NCBI RefSeq assembly: GCF_001921845.1
Contig: NZ_MSJM01000008.1
Location: 30,502-94,501, forward strand
Reading direction: 5' to 3'
DNA length: 64,000 nucleotides
Source: Streptococcus cuniculi
GTDB taxonomy: Bacteria > Bacillota > Bacilli > Lactobacillales > Streptococcaceae
Shown here: positions 1 to 12,205 of the stretch, in pieces
Position numbering within the stretch: position 1 is the first letter of the stretch
Layout of the letters: each line of letters begins with the position of its first letter
Notes under the pieces: model-generated
Told to the model about the DNA's origin: nothing
The model's database searches: none
What the model saw: the letters and a program-made list of their open reading frames with translations, nothing else
Position numbers and translations under genes: made by a program

Positions 1-2
1 TT

Positions 3-221
3 CTCTTGACTTCAAAAAATCGGCAGGAATTGCGTGATAATTGTGACGAATTGGTGCTGGTTGCCATCAAGAAAAATCTGGCGCAGGGCACGATGATTTC
101 CCCGCAGTTTCCGGTGCTCGTGGTCATTGATATTTTCTATGCCTACTATATTGATTTGGATCGGGATGCGCGGCATAAATTATTCACCAACACGCTCTCG
201 GCCTTACAAGTGACGGAATAA
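3..221 (+). CDS. 3' part of an unrecognised protein, truncated by the window edge
   Basis: The frame is open to the left edge, so the true start lies outside the window. The visible 71 or so residues form a hydrophilic N-terminal half and a hydrophobic stretch (VLVVIDIFYAYYIDLD), ending in SALQVTE. I do not recognise the family. The last 42 bases of coding sequence (177-218) are repeated exactly at 6558-6599. There the frame runs on for seven more codons (DVDENEM) to a stop followed by a terminator. The gene therefore seems to have lost its original last seven residues and gained an immediate TAA from the inserted DNA. It is probably still functional, because only the polar tail changed. Confidence 0.6.
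   Translation, partial: LLTSKNRQELRDNCDELVLVAIKKNLAQGTMISPQFPVLVVIDIFYAYYIDLDRDARHKLFTNTLSALQVTE
177..218 (+). repeat. Left copy of a 42-bp exact direct repeat flanking the glycan cassette
   Basis: Bases 177-218 are identical to 6558-6599, at an offset of 6381 bp. The match breaks at both edges: t176 against a6557, and t219 against g6600. The repeat is the 3' coding end of the gene at 3-221. This geometry, a gene end duplicated on the far side of a cargo block, is what integration into a gene terminus, or a recombination-mediated duplication, leaves behind. No integrase lies between the copies. Confidence 0.9.
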
Positions 222-270
222 CTCGATATACCTTTTTAAGGTTATTGTATTAGCAAGGATGATATAAATA

Positions 271-2085
271 ATGACCCCAAAAACCATTGAGCAAGATAAG
301 GAAGATTTTGCAAGGAAGTCGCAGGAGGAATTGCAGAATCAGGAACTCTTAGTTGGGAGTTTCACAGATTCTAATCGTCAATATCGCCAGGTCGATTACA
401 ATAGCTGTGTAGAGAAAAGTTGTCGTTCACAACAAATAGTAGCATGGAGAAATGATATAGCAGTATCCCAGATCACTGTAGTTGCTAAAGATCAGGATTT
501 GCACAATGTTTCTGTTTTGATAGATGACTTTGTAGATGGACATAAATGTTTGACATCCGAACATATTTCAGCAACCTTTGTAAAATCAGTTATGGCGTAT
601 ACGGGTATGTTAGGATATGGTAGTACGACACGCCCGATACCAGATGGGAACCGTGAAGAAGCTACGGAAGTTTTGTATTCGTCGCATCCGATTGACATAC
701 ATGCCTATCATTTGCAAAATATTTGGATTACGATAAACATTCCAAAAGATACAGTTGCTGGGAACTATTGTGGGAAAATTAAGATTGTAGCTGATGAGCT
801 AAAAAAACCATTAGAGTTTTTCTATTCTTTAAAAGTACAAGATCTTGTCTTATATGATGTTGTAGATTTCAAAAATGAAGGTTTTGATATTGAGCTGTGG
901 CAAAATCCCTATGCAGTAGCAGAATATTACAACCTTTTTCCGTTTTCTGAAGAACATTTTGCAGTGCTTCGACCGCATATGGAAAAATATAAGGAAATAG
1001 GTGGTCACGCTCTTACGGTCACAATAGTTGATGAGGCTTGGGGTGGACAAACTTATAGTAAGAATACGTTAAAGTTTCCCTCTATGGTAAAGTGGATATG
1101 CTCTATAGATGGCTCTTTTTCTTTTGATTATACAGATTTTGATAAATGGGTTACTTTTAATCGTACCTTAGGGTTAGGCGATAAGATTGTTGCTTATAGT
1201 TTGGTACCTTGGACAAATAGCATTCGTTATTTTGATGAGCGACATCAGACTTATAAAGTGCTTGATGTACAAGTTGGGACAACGGCTTATGAGATAGTGT
1301 GGCGAATGTTTTTGAAGGATTTCATGTGTCATGTAGAAGAAAAAGGCTGGAAGGATTTTATTTACATCGGCATTGATGAACGTGGTTTCCATGAGCAGGC
1401 TTTTGACCTTATAGAGAGTGTAGTAGGAGATGACGGGCTACCTTTTAAAATAGCTGGAGCGATGGATAGCTTTGTCAGTAAGAAACCTTTAGCAATGAGA
1501 GTGACTGATTTAACAGTTGGTTCAGTTGCTATTAAGGCGTATTTGACTGAGTTTGAAAACCTGATAAAAGAACGTGAAAAGTTAAATTTACGGACAACAA
1601 TGTACACGTGTACGGGACACATTCCTGGGAATTTCTCGTTGAGTGATCCTGGTGAAAGTTATTGGACGATGCTATATGCTGCTTCGGTTGGAGTAAAAGG
1701 GTATCTGCGATGGGCGTATGATTCCTGGGTTGAAAATCCGTTAGAGGATACGACACACAATGCTTTTGAAGCTGGAGATACTTTTTTAATTTTTCCAGAT
1801 GAGAGAACAGCGCCTCATCCTAGGTCAAAGTCGAGTCTGCGCTTAGAAAAGCTGGCAGAAGGAGTGCGTGATGTCAATAAGATACTTATGTTGAAGAAAA
1901 TAGCACCGATATATGAGAATCATATTAATCTGTTATTAAAAACGATAAAGCCTACGTACGAACATCATTCTTTATACTTGACTGAAAAAGGCAAAAAAGA
2001 GTTAGCGGAGGATATGCGGGAGTTTAAACAAAAATTGCATGATGTAGCTGATGAAATAATAGAATATTTGAACAATATCCTATGA
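271..2085 (+). CDS. GH123-like glycoside hydrolase (DUF4091-type), 604 aa
   Basis: Likely an exo-acting hydrolase of N-acetylgalactosamine-containing glycans, working in the cytoplasm because there is no signal peptide. The N-terminal third looks like a beta-sandwich, and the middle to C-terminal part looks like the TIM barrel of the DUF4091/GH123 group. An Asp-Glu pair in the motif IGIDERG (D369-E370) matches the adjacent Asp-Glu pair that GH123 enzymes use in substrate-assisted catalysis. It starts with ATG behind a weak AAGGATG site and is followed one base after its stop by a sialidase-fold gene, so the two are probably translated together. The sequence is visibly more AT-rich than the housekeeping genes nearby, consistent with transfer. 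The substrate is inferred from family only. Confidence 0.6.
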   Translation: MTPKTIEQDKEDFARKSQEELQNQELLVGSFTDSNRQYRQVDYNSCVEKSCRSQQIVAWRNDIAVSQITVVAKDQDLHNVSVLIDDFVDGHKCLTSEHISATFVKSVMAYTGMLGYGSTTRPIPDGNREEATEVLYSSHPIDIHAYHLQNIWITINIPKDTVAGNYCGKIKIVADELKKPLEFFYSLKVQDLVLYDVVDFKNEGFDIELWQNPYAVAEYYNLFPFSEEHFAVLRPHMEKYKEIGGHALTVTIVDEAWGGQTYSKNTLKFPSMVKWICSIDGSFSFDYTDFDKWVTFNRTLGLGDKIVAYSLVPWTNSIRYFDERHQTYKVLDVQVGTTAYEIVWRMFLKDFMCHVEEKGWKDFIYIGIDERGFHEQAFDLIESVVGDDGLPFKIAGAMDSFVSKKPLAMRVTDLTVGSVAIKAYLTEFENLIKEREKLNLRTTMYTCTGHIPGNFSLSDPGESYWTMLYAASVGVKGYLRWAYDSWVENPLEDTTHNAFEAGDTFLIFPDERTAPHPRSKSSLRLEKLAEGVRDVNKILMLKKIAPIYENHINLLLKTIKPTYEHHSLYLTEKGKKELAEDMREFKQKLHDVADEIIEYLNNIL

Positions 2086-2086
2086 G

Positions 2087-3334
2087 ATGAAGTATTGTGG
2101 AAATGGAATCGTAATGAACAATAAGGAAAACAAGAAATATAGCTTTTCAATACCAGAGTATTCTCTGCCGAGAGAAAATTTATCAGATATTGAAAGAGCA
2201 CCTGGCACGGAACGACAGTATTTGGGGCAGCCGGACATGCTGTTACTAGATGATGATGAGACTTTGATAACTGTTTATCCTATTGGTCATGGTGCTGGTC
2301 CGATAGTGATGAGGATAAGTCGCAATCGTGGACAAACTTGGGAGGAAAAGAAGGATCTTCCTCTTTCGTGGAAGTCCTCATATGAAACTCCTACGCTATA
2401 TAAATTAGATTTATTGAATGGTCAGACGAAATTAATCATGATCACAGGCCTTCCTGATTGGCATGGAAATAATCAAGGGGGGTGGAGGACTTCTCTATCT
2501 CATGATAAGGGACAAACGTGGGAGGAGTATCGTACCTTTCACCCTACACTTAAGACTGGTGAACAAAACCATTCGTTAGTTGCTATGGCGAGCTTAATTC
2601 AATTAAGGGACGCTAAAGGGAGGAAATTGGATAAATGGATGGGAGTATACCATGATATCCATTTTGTAAATTACAGAACTTATTTGACATTTGATTCAGA
2701 AGGGAATGAACAGTGGTCTACTCCAGAACCGTACTTAGTTCATTACCGGAATCTAGAACAGGAATATCAAATTTGTGAAGTAGGACTATTTCGTTCGCCA
2801 GACGGAAAAAGAATAGTAGGATTAGCTCGGACACAGAGTCATCGTCATGGTTCAGTGATGTTTTATTCTGATGATGAAGGTGATACGTGGACGAAACCTA
2901 AAGAAGTCTCTGCTGCTTTACTGGGAGAGCGACACAAAATCATATATGACCCAAGTAGCCAGCGTTTGCTCATAACATTCCGCGAAATGATATTGGATGT
3001 TAATTGTAGTGGTGAAGTGGAGAATGATGATTGGGTAGCCGGAGATTGGATCGCTTGGATTGGCACCTATGATGATTTAATGAATGGCCATGAGGGGCAA
3101 TACAGGATTAGAATTGCTGAAGATTGGACGAATAGTCCAAAGTCTGGGGATACTGGTTATGCAGGATTAACAGTTACTTCGGACGGTTTGTTCTTACTTA
3201 ATTCTTACGGGCATTGGGATAGAGAATTTTCAGCTAATTGGTCTGGAGCAGTTACTCAAGATTTGTCTTATATTAAATTAGCATCTTTTAAGCTAGAACA
3301 AGTCGATCGAGCATTGGGCTTTGTAAGAAAATAG
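2087..3334 (+). CDS. Sialidase-fold (BNR/Asp-box) protein, 415 aa
   Basis: This is a six-bladed-propeller type protein with three recognisable Asp boxes (SRNRGQTW, SHDKGQTW, YSDDEGDTW), as in GH33 sialidases and related BNR-repeat hydrolases. It has no signal peptide, LPXTG anchor or carbohydrate-binding domain, unlike the secreted pneumococcal NanA/NanB, so it would act on imported oligosaccharides. The start at 2087 follows the TGA of the upstream gene by one base, which suggests coupling. A second ATG at 2114 has a better purine-rich stretch ahead of it and may be the real start. I cannot confirm the catalytic Arg triad by eye, so the activity could be something other than sialidase. Confidence 0.6.
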   Translation: MKYCGNGIVMNNKENKKYSFSIPEYSLPRENLSDIERAPGTERQYLGQPDMLLLDDDETLITVYPIGHGAGPIVMRISRNRGQTWEEKKDLPLSWKSSYETPTLYKLDLLNGQTKLIMITGLPDWHGNNQGGWRTSLSHDKGQTWEEYRTFHPTLKTGEQNHSLVAMASLIQLRDAKGRKLDKWMGVYHDIHFVNYRTYLTFDSEGNEQWSTPEPYLVHYRNLEQEYQICEVGLFRSPDGKRIVGLARTQSHRHGSVMFYSDDEGDTWTKPKEVSAALLGERHKIIYDPSSQRLLITFREMILDVNCSGEVENDDWVAGDWIAWIGTYDDLMNGHEGQYRIRIAEDWTNSPKSGDTGYAGLTVTSDGLFLLNSYGHWDREFSANWSGAVTQDLSYIKLASFKLEQVDRALGFVRK

Positions 3335-3466
3335 CTAGCAAAAAGCTGATTGGATAGGTGTAGAAACTGTTTCAAATTCGATGTTAGAGTAGGGATGTGT
3401 TGCAAAATATCCATTTAATGATATTTCAATCACTATGTTTTTAAAGGTTTAATGAATAAATATTAG

Positions 3467-6505
<3,039 letters not shown>

Positions 6506-6557
6506 AGGAGCATGCTTTTCTTCCTTCCTTAATTAACTAAATGAAGAGCCTACTGTA

Positions 6558-6599
6558 AAATTATTCACCAACACGCTCTCGGCCTTACAAGTGACGGAA
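6558..6599 (+). repeat. Right copy of the 42-bp direct repeat
   Basis: Identical to 177-218. Unlike the left copy it continues in frame as DVDENEM followed by a stop and a terminator, so it is the original 3' end of the gene that begins left of the window. Recombination between the two copies would remove 6381 bp and restore that gene. Confidence 0.9.
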
Positions 6600-6610
6600 G
6601 ATGTAGACGA

Positions 6611-6648
6611 AAATGAGATGTAGAGACCTTCTGCTCTCATTTTTTTTG
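6611..6648 (+). terminator. Rho-independent terminator of the displaced gene end
   Basis: Stem AAATGAGA/TCTCATTT with a 16-nt loop and a run of eight T. It overlaps the stop of the orphan gene tail. Confidence 0.6.
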
Positions 6649-6679
6649 TGTTATAATGATAAGAAAGCGATTACAAACG

Positions 6680-6790
6680 CATAGTCCAATGAATGAACTT
6701 TCAGATAAGGAACGGAAGACGCGGACAGTATGTGAGTACGGCGAGTCGAAAATGACGATGTAGCAAAGTTTATTCAGAAGCAAGACGAGT
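6680..6790 (+). mobile_element. RUP-like mini-element, degenerate copy 1
   Basis: Starts ATAGTCCAATGAATGAAC and carries the same centre (GACGCGGACAGT, GAGTACGG, GTCGAAA, GACGATGTA) as the copies at 18521 and 61060. Its right terminal repeat is eroded. Confidence 0.6.
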
Positions 6791-6835
6791 TAACGATGTA
6801 ATAGATTAAAACGAAATGACTATAAGAGGGACAAG

Positions 6836-7498
6836 ATGATTCAAGCGATAATATTTGATATGGATGGAGTGATAGTGGATACGGAGTATATCGACTTTCA
6901 ACTTCAGAAAGAATTTGTAAAAAGGATTTCTCCTGTAGCGGGAGCAGTCGATGAAGCCGCGTTTCCAACATTAGTTGGGCGCTCCTATGCCCATTTGGCA
7001 CAGGCCATCAAGGACTTGTCAGGGAGCGATTTGTCCTTGGCCGACATCAGTGACCAGCTAGAGGACTATGCCAAAGAACGCTACCAGCAGTTGGATTATC
7101 CATCCTTGTTTCGGGCAGATATAGTGGCGATTTTGGACTATGCCAAAGAAAAAGGCATCAAATTAGCAGTTGCTTCGTCCTCACGCAAGGACCATATTGA
7201 GGAAGTGTTAGAAGCCTGTGGTATTTTGTCCTATTTCGACACCTTGGTCAGCGGGGAAGCCTTTACCGAAAGTAAACCCAATCCAGCTATTTATTTGGCG
7301 ACCTTGGCTAAGCTCGGTGTGTCCGCCCAAGATGCGGTGGCAATTGAAGATTCTGCCTTTGGAATTGCAGCAGCAAAAGCGGCAGGTCTAGCAGTCATTG
7401 CCTATGAGGAAAGTCGGATGCCGGTGGATCAATCGCAAGCAGACTACCATGAAAAAGATATGCAGAGCATATTGGTGCGCATTAAAGACCTCCATTAA
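6836..7498 (+). CDS. HAD-family hydrolase, beta-phosphoglucomutase-like, 220 aa
   Basis: A cytoplasmic HAD subfamily IA phosphatase or phosphomutase. Motif I is FDMDGV with the nucleophile D8 and acid/base D10, and a helical cap follows. Motif II is SSSRKD, and motifs III/IV are SKPNP and EDSAFG. Length and motif spacing fit the pgmB/YcjU-like group, which acts on small sugar phosphates; the exact substrate cannot be told. The ATG has a good AGAGGGAC site. It stands alone: a RUP-like remnant lies upstream and a separate promoter and gene follow. Confidence 0.85.
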   Translation: MIQAIIFDMDGVIVDTEYIDFQLQKEFVKRISPVAGAVDEAAFPTLVGRSYAHLAQAIKDLSGSDLSLADISDQLEDYAKERYQQLDYPSLFRADIVAILDYAKEKGIKLAVASSSRKDHIEEVLEACGILSYFDTLVSGEAFTESKPNPAIYLATLAKLGVSAQDAVAIEDSAFGIAAAKAAGLAVIAYEESRMPVDQSQADYHEKDMQSILVRIKDLH

Positions 7499-7578
7499 AG
7501 ACCCCATCAAGTAGACGAAATAAAGCGGGTATGATATACTAGGGCTACTTTATCAACGACAGATGGGAGGCATGGTGT

Positions 7579-8385
7579 ATGCAAATTGTAAACTGGATAG
7601 TTCGGTATCAGAAGCAGCTGATGGTGGGGTTCTTCTTGTGTTTGGCCTTGATTTCTGTGTGTATCCTAGCGGATTCTCAGTTCATCCTAAAGATGAATGC
7701 CCAGTCAATCTTGTCCTTAGATGAGAAAAAAGAAACGGTTCTGACCTTGACAGCTCTGACGGGGACGACTTCCACAGCTATTACCTTGATTCCTGGGGAC
7801 GTTGGAACTCCTCTAGCGGAAAATATAGCTGACTTGGCAGACTATCTCCTCATCGTATATGCTGGCATTTGGTTGCAAAAATATTTGGTGTCTATTACCG
7901 GTATTGTAGCCTTTAAATGGCTGATTCCAGCGGCCTGTGTCCTGTTTGCAGGGAATGTCTATTTGAAAAAGGATAGGCTTAAGCAGCTGGCAGTGCGTCT
8001 GTCTCTTTTTGCGGCAGTCATTTTGTTTATCATTCCTACGAGTGTCTTTGTGTCAAACAAGATAGAATCCACCTACCAGACCTCGATTAACCAGACTATT
8101 GAGGCTGCCAAGGAAGTGTCGGAAACGGCATCGGAGCAAAGCGAGAGTTCTCTCTGGGAAAAGGTGACGGGAGCAGCTCAGGGCTTGTTGGAGAAATTTG
8201 AGACAGCCTTTGGCAATATGGTGGATGCGGTAGCTGTGCTGATTGTGACGACTTGTATCATTCCGATATTGGTCTTTGCTTTCTTTATCTGGCTCTGCAA
8301 TATCATCTTTGGAACGCGCCTTGCGCCTGCTGTACCCAAGAAACGGGTGTTAGGAAGTGTGATTCGCAAACGCTCGTCCATGTGA
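7579..8385 (+). CDS. Streptococcal membrane protein of unknown function, 268 aa
   Basis: Four hydrophobic segments are visible: residues about 13-32, 85-105 with 110-128, 138-155, and 215-240. Between the last two lies an extracytoplasmic-looking helical stretch rich in Glu and Ser. The C-terminus is strongly basic (KKRVLGSVIRKRSSM), so it should face the cytoplasm. I recognise no catalytic motif or named family. It has its own promoter-like region (TATACT near 7534) and is followed by a terminator, so it is a single-gene unit between a HAD phosphatase and thrC. Confidence 0.6.
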   Translation: MQIVNWIVRYQKQLMVGFFLCLALISVCILADSQFILKMNAQSILSLDEKKETVLTLTALTGTTSTAITLIPGDVGTPLAENIADLADYLLIVYAGIWLQKYLVSITGIVAFKWLIPAACVLFAGNVYLKKDRLKQLAVRLSLFAAVILFIIPTSVFVSNKIESTYQTSINQTIEAAKEVSETASEQSESSLWEKVTGAAQGLLEKFETAFGNMVDAVAVLIVTTCIIPILVFAFFIWLCNIIFGTRLAPAVPKKRVLGSVIRKRSSM

Positions 8386-8410
8386 CGCATCTTTTTTGAA
8401 GAATTGTATG

Positions 8411-8437
8411 AAAAACCGGATTTTCATCTGGTTTTTT
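8411..8437 (+). terminator. Terminator after the membrane protein gene
   Basis: Stem AAAAACC/GGTTTTT with an inner GAT/ATC pairing and a T-run. Confidence 0.7.
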
Positions 8438-8502
8438 CTTAGATTCTTTCAATTTTCTGACAAATTATGATAAAATGGAAAAAAAGAGTTTGAGGATAAA
8501 GC

Positions 8503-9987
8503 ATGACATTAGTATATCAATCAACACGCGATGCGAACAATCGAGTAACGGCTAGCCAAGCGATTTTGCAGGGATTGGCAACAGACGGTGGCCTTTTCAC
8601 GCCCCTGACCTATCCCCATCTAACCCTCGACTTTGATCGCTTGAAAGACCTGTCTTATCAGGAAGTGGCCAAGCTGATTTTGGGGGCTTTCTTGGACGAT
8701 TTCACGGCAGAAGAGCTAGACTACTGTATCAACAATGCCTACGATAGCAAGTTTGACGATGCGCGTATTGCGCCCTTGGTCAAGTTAGACGGCCAGTATA
8801 ACTTGGAATTGTTCCACGGCTCCACCATTGCCTTCAAGGACATGGCCTTGTCTATCTTGCCTTACTTGATGACAACTGCTGCTAAAAAACACGGTTTGGA
8901 AAACAAAATCGTCATCTTGACTGCGACGTCAGGCGATACTGGAAAGGCGGCGATGGCTGGTTTTGCTGATGTTCCAGGAACGGAGATTATCGTCTTTTAT
9001 CCAAAAGACGGCGTCAGCAAGGTGCAGGAATTGCAGATGACCACTCAAACTGGCGACAATACGCATGTGGTGGCGATTGACGGGAACTTTGACGATGCGC
9101 AGACCAATGTCAAGGAGATGTTTAATGACGAGGCCTTGCGTGCCAAGTTAGCAGACAAGCAATTGCAGTTTTCATCTGCTAACTCCATGAATATCGGGCG
9201 CCTCGTGCCACAGATTGTCTATTATGTCTATGCTTACGCACAGTTGGTCAAAGCAGGTGAGATTGTAGCAGGAGAGGCGGTCAACTTCACCGTGCCAACA
9301 GGGAATTTTGGCAATATCTTAGCAGCCTTTTATGCAAAGCAGATTGGCTTGCCAGTTGGAAAACTGATTTGTGCGTCCAACGAAAACAATGTCTTGACAG
9401 ACTTCTTTAAGACTAAGGTGTATGACAAGAAACGCGCCTTCAAGGTGACAACGAGCCCGTCCATGGATATTCTGGTTTCGTCCAACTTGGAGCGTTTGAT
9501 TTTCCACCTTTTGGGAAATGATGCCGAAAAAACAGCTGAATTGATGGCCGCCTTGGCGGCAGATGGTCAGTATGAGGTGCAGCCGGTAGAAGCAGAGATA
9601 TTTGACTGGTTTGTAGCAGAATGTGCGACCGAAGAAGAGACTGCTCTAGAAATCAAACGGATCTATGACAGCTCGCGCTACATCGAAGACCCGCACACAG
9701 CGGTCGCTTCCAGCGTGTACCAAAAATATGTGGCTGAAACAAAAGATGCAACCAAGACTGTGATTGCCTCAACGGCTAGTCCTTATAAGTTCCCAGTCGT
9801 TGCGGTTGAAGCGGTGACAGGCGAGACAGGCTTGAGTGATTTTGCGGCGCTTGCGCAATTGCAGGAATTGTCAGGTGTGGCACTTCCACTAGCAGTGGAC
9901 GGTTTAGAAACAGCTACCGTCCGCCACAAGACAGTTGTTGCGGCGCGTGACATGCAGGCAGAAGTGGAACGCTACCTAGGCCTTTAG
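8503..9987 (+). CDS. thrC: Threonine synthase, 494 aa
   Basis: Converts O-phosphohomoserine to threonine with pyridoxal phosphate. The PLP lysine is K112 in STIAFKDMA. The phosphate-binding and fold motifs TSGDTGKAA and PTGNFGN are intact, and the length suits the long (yeast/E. coli-type) class. It is monocistronic here: hom and thrB are not adjacent, as is common in streptococci. Translation starts at ATG after TTTGAGGATAAAGC. A compact terminator follows at 10025. Confidence 0.95.
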   Translation: MTLVYQSTRDANNRVTASQAILQGLATDGGLFTPLTYPHLTLDFDRLKDLSYQEVAKLILGAFLDDFTAEELDYCINNAYDSKFDDARIAPLVKLDGQYNLELFHGSTIAFKDMALSILPYLMTTAAKKHGLENKIVILTATSGDTGKAAMAGFADVPGTEIIVFYPKDGVSKVQELQMTTQTGDNTHVVAIDGNFDDAQTNVKEMFNDEALRAKLADKQLQFSSANSMNIGRLVPQIVYYVYAYAQLVKAGEIVAGEAVNFTVPTGNFGNILAAFYAKQIGLPVGKLICASNENNVLTDFFKTKVYDKKRAFKVTTSPSMDILVSSNLERLIFHLLGNDAEKTAELMAALAADGQYEVQPVEAEIFDWFVAECATEEETALEIKRIYDSSRYIEDPHTAVASSVYQKYVAETKDATKTVIASTASPYKFPVVAVEAVTGETGLSDFAALAQLQELSGVALPLAVDGLETATVRHKTVVAARDMQAEVERYLGL

Positions 9988-10024
9988 GAGATAAAAATCC
10001 GTCACATTTGTCAACGAAGAATAA

Positions 10025-10052
10025 AAAGGAGGGAGCTTTTTCAAGCTCCTTT
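10025..10052 (+). terminator. thrC terminator, directly before the MATE start codon
   Basis: Stem GGAGCTT/AAGCTCC with a TTTC loop and a short T-run. It ends five bases before the ATG of the MATE gene, so the only AGGAGG-like sequence for that gene is inside the hairpin. Confidence 0.7.
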
Positions 10053-10057
10053 ATGAT

Positions 10058-11344
10058 ATGGTAGATAATCGAAAAATAATGCAAATTGCGCTGCCAGCCA
10101 TGGCAGAAAATATTTTACAAATGCTCATGGGCATGGTGGATGGTTACCTTGTGGCTAGTCTCGGCTTGGTAGCCATTTCGGGTGTATCAGTTGCGGGCAA
10201 CATCATCGCCATTTATCAAGCGATTTTTATTGCTCTAGGTGCCGCTATTTCAAGTGTTTTAGCACGTAGTATGGGGGCAGGTGATGCGGATTCGCAGTCC
10301 TATCACGCAACAGAAGCTCTGAAAATCACCTTCTTTTTAAGCCTTGTGCTGGGCTTGATTTCTCTCATCTTTGGGCGGGATATGTTGCGCCTACTAGGGA
10401 CAGAGACAGCAGTAGCAGAGGTGGGTGGTCTCTTTTTAGCCATTGTAGGTGGGACCATTGTCCTCTTGGGCCTCATGACGAGTCTTGGTGCCTTGGTGCG
10501 CACGACAGGCAATCCTCGACTGCCCATGTATGTCAGTCTCTTGACCAATCTGCTCAATGCCATTTTCTCCAGCCTCTTTATCTTTGGTCTGCATTGGGGC
10601 ATTGTTGGTGTGGCTCTAGGGACTGTTTTGGCACGCTTGGTTGGAGTTCTTGTCTTGTGGAAGTCACTCTCCATTTCCTTTGCTCGACCAAGCTGGGGCT
10701 TGGATAAGGACTTGCTTAGTCTGTCCCTGCCTGCTGCGGGGGAACGCCTCATGATGCGGGCGGGTGATGTGGTCATCATTGCGCTGGTGGTGCGCTTTGG
10801 GACAGAGGCGGTGGCTGGAAATGCCATTGGCGAAGTCCTGACCCAGTTTAACTACATGCCAGCCTTTGGGATTGCCACAGCCACCGTTCTCTTGGTGGCG
10901 CGTAGCTTGGGGCAGGGAAATCAAGAGGCGATTGATCAAACTGCACGAAAGACCTACTGGCTTGCTATCGGCTTGATGTTACCTGTTGCGCTGTTGATGT
11001 TTGCTTTTGGAAGACCCTTAACGTATCTGTATACGCAGGATAGCGGTGCAGTCGCAGCAAGTCTTCTTGTCGTCCTCTTTTCACTCTTGGGGGTGCCTTT
11101 TACAGCTGGGACAGTCATCTACACCGCCGTGTGGCAGGGCTTGGGCAATGGGAAGCTCCCTTTTTATGCGACAACGATGGGCATGTGGGTGATTCGGATT
11201 GGTCTGGGCTATCTTCTTGGGGTGACTTTGCAGCTCGGACTTCCTGGTATCTGGGCAGGTACGCTCTTGGATAATGCCTTTCGCTGGCTTTTCTTGGGAA
11301 TTCTCTATAAACGTCATAAGAAACAGATTATAGCAAAAACCTAG
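10058..11344 (+). CDS. MATE-family multidrug/sodium antiporter, 428 aa
   Basis: Twelve hydrophobic helices in two six-helix halves identify a MATE exporter of the DinF/NorM superfamily. Conserved features include the early PAMAENILQMLMGMVD segment and the second-half LPAAGERLMMR segment, which mirror each other. It presumably expels cationic compounds in exchange for Na+ or H+. The start is unusual: it lies just behind the thrC terminator without a free Shine-Dalgarno site, so expression may be low or linked to read-through that opens the hairpin. It converges with the merR gene on the other strand across a shared terminator. Confidence 0.9.
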   Translation: MVDNRKIMQIALPAMAENILQMLMGMVDGYLVASLGLVAISGVSVAGNIIAIYQAIFIALGAAISSVLARSMGAGDADSQSYHATEALKITFFLSLVLGLISLIFGRDMLRLLGTETAVAEVGGLFLAIVGGTIVLLGLMTSLGALVRTTGNPRLPMYVSLLTNLLNAIFSSLFIFGLHWGIVGVALGTVLARLVGVLVLWKSLSISFARPSWGLDKDLLSLSLPAAGERLMMRAGDVVIIALVVRFGTEAVAGNAIGEVLTQFNYMPAFGIATATVLLVARSLGQGNQEAIDQTARKTYWLAIGLMLPVALLMFAFGRPLTYLYTQDSGAVAASLLVVLFSLLGVPFTAGTVIYTAVWQGLGNGKLPFYATTMGMWVIRIGLGYLLGVTLQLGLPGIWAGTLLDNAFRWLFLGILYKRHKKQIIAKT

Positions 11345-11361
11345 GCTGACCTAGGTTTTTA
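11336..11361. terminator. Bidirectional terminator containing both convergent stop codons
   Basis: AAAACCTAGG-CTGA-CCTAGGTTTT is a perfect hairpin with A and T runs on both sides. The MATE stop (11342-11344) and the merR stop (11351-11353) both lie within it. Confidence 0.8.
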
Positions 11362-12187
11362 TTGCGACCTGCATTTTGATAAACATGTCCCGTTCTTGCT
11401 CGGACAGGTTTGGCTGTTCGTGGATTACTTCACAGATATAGGGACCGACTGGCTTTAGTCCTTTTTCTTGTAGTAGTTTAAAAAAGAGTGGGAGGCGCTC
11501 GACCTCTTCTTCGAAGGAGGTGCAGTAGCTGACAGCATATGGACCAGCCTCTAATGTGACTTCCTTGACAGAAGGGGATTGGAGATAGGGATTATGGAGG
11601 AGGGCAAACTGGGTGGAAATCCAGCGTTGCTGCTTGAAATCCTCTGCCTGCATGAGCGAGCCGACCTTGCCAAAATGTTCATAGAAAGGATTGTAGGAGA
11701 AGATTTCCTGCTTTAAATAACGGAGATGAAGCTCATACTCTTCCTTGGTCATCTGGTAGATATTTTGCGACAAGTCAAAGGTCCAAATTGTCCGTTCAGG
11801 CATTTCCGCTATTTCCAAGACCTTGCTGGTCTTACGCTCTGTATAGAGCAAGGCTCCCGAACGAAAGGCGTCAATTTCTGCAATGCGATGCTCCAAGGCC
11901 TCTTTTTCTCGTAGCAACTCCTGATAGCGTTCTTCAATCAATTGGTGGAGATGCGGGCTACTCTTATCGGACAAAATGTCCTTGATGTCTTCCAGGGAAA
12001 AATCAAGCTGGCGCAGGTACTGAATGGCGTCTACGATGGACGATTGATTGAGGTGGTAGTAGCGGTAATTGGTTTCAGGGTCAATCTGATAGGGATGAAG
12101 CAAGCCGATTTGGTCATAAAAACGCAGGGTGCGGATAGAAATATTGTTGATGTTGGAAAATTCTCCGATGCGTAAAATTTTTTTCAT
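11351..12187 (-). CDS. MerR-family regulator with effector-binding domain, 278 aa
   Basis: The N-terminal winged helix-turn-helix (IGEFSNINNISIRTLRFYDQIGLL, broken here as IGEFSNINNI then SIRTLRFYDQ) and the dimerisation coiled coil (about residues 80-110) are typical of MerR proteins. Residues 120-278 resemble a GyrI/BmrR-type ligand-binding domain, so a small molecule rather than a metal is the likely effector. It is divergent from the dehydrogenase gene at 12275, and the MerR-type operator lies between them. The start has almost no leader; on the minus strand a TATAAT at 12234-12229 overlaps the same dyad, suggesting autoregulation. Confidence 0.85.
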   Translation of the reverse strand: MKKILRIGEFSNINNISIRTLRFYDQIGLLHPYQIDPETNYRYYHLNQSSIVDAIQYLRQLDFSLEDIKDILSDKSSPHLHQLIEERYQELLREKEALEHRIAEIDAFRSGALLYTERKTSKVLEIAEMPERTIWTFDLSQNIYQMTKEEYELHLRYLKQEIFSYNPFYEHFGKVGSLMQAEDFKQQRWISTQFALLHNPYLQSPSVKEVTLEAGPYAVSYCTSFEEEVERLPLFFKLLQEKGLKPVGPYICEVIHEQPNLSEQERDMFIKMQVAIKT

Positions 12188-12205
12188 TTTTTTGCAAACT
12201 CTCTA

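Larger units (their letters stand above)
6506..6835. other. Intergenic region: displaced gene tail, terminator and RUP-like remnant
   Basis: In order, this 330-bp gap contains the right 42-bp repeat (6558-6599), seven orphan codons ending TAG (6600-6623), a terminator (6611-6648) that presumably once served the gene now ending at 221, and a degenerate RUP-like element (about 6680-6790). No gene is seen. Confidence 0.7.
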
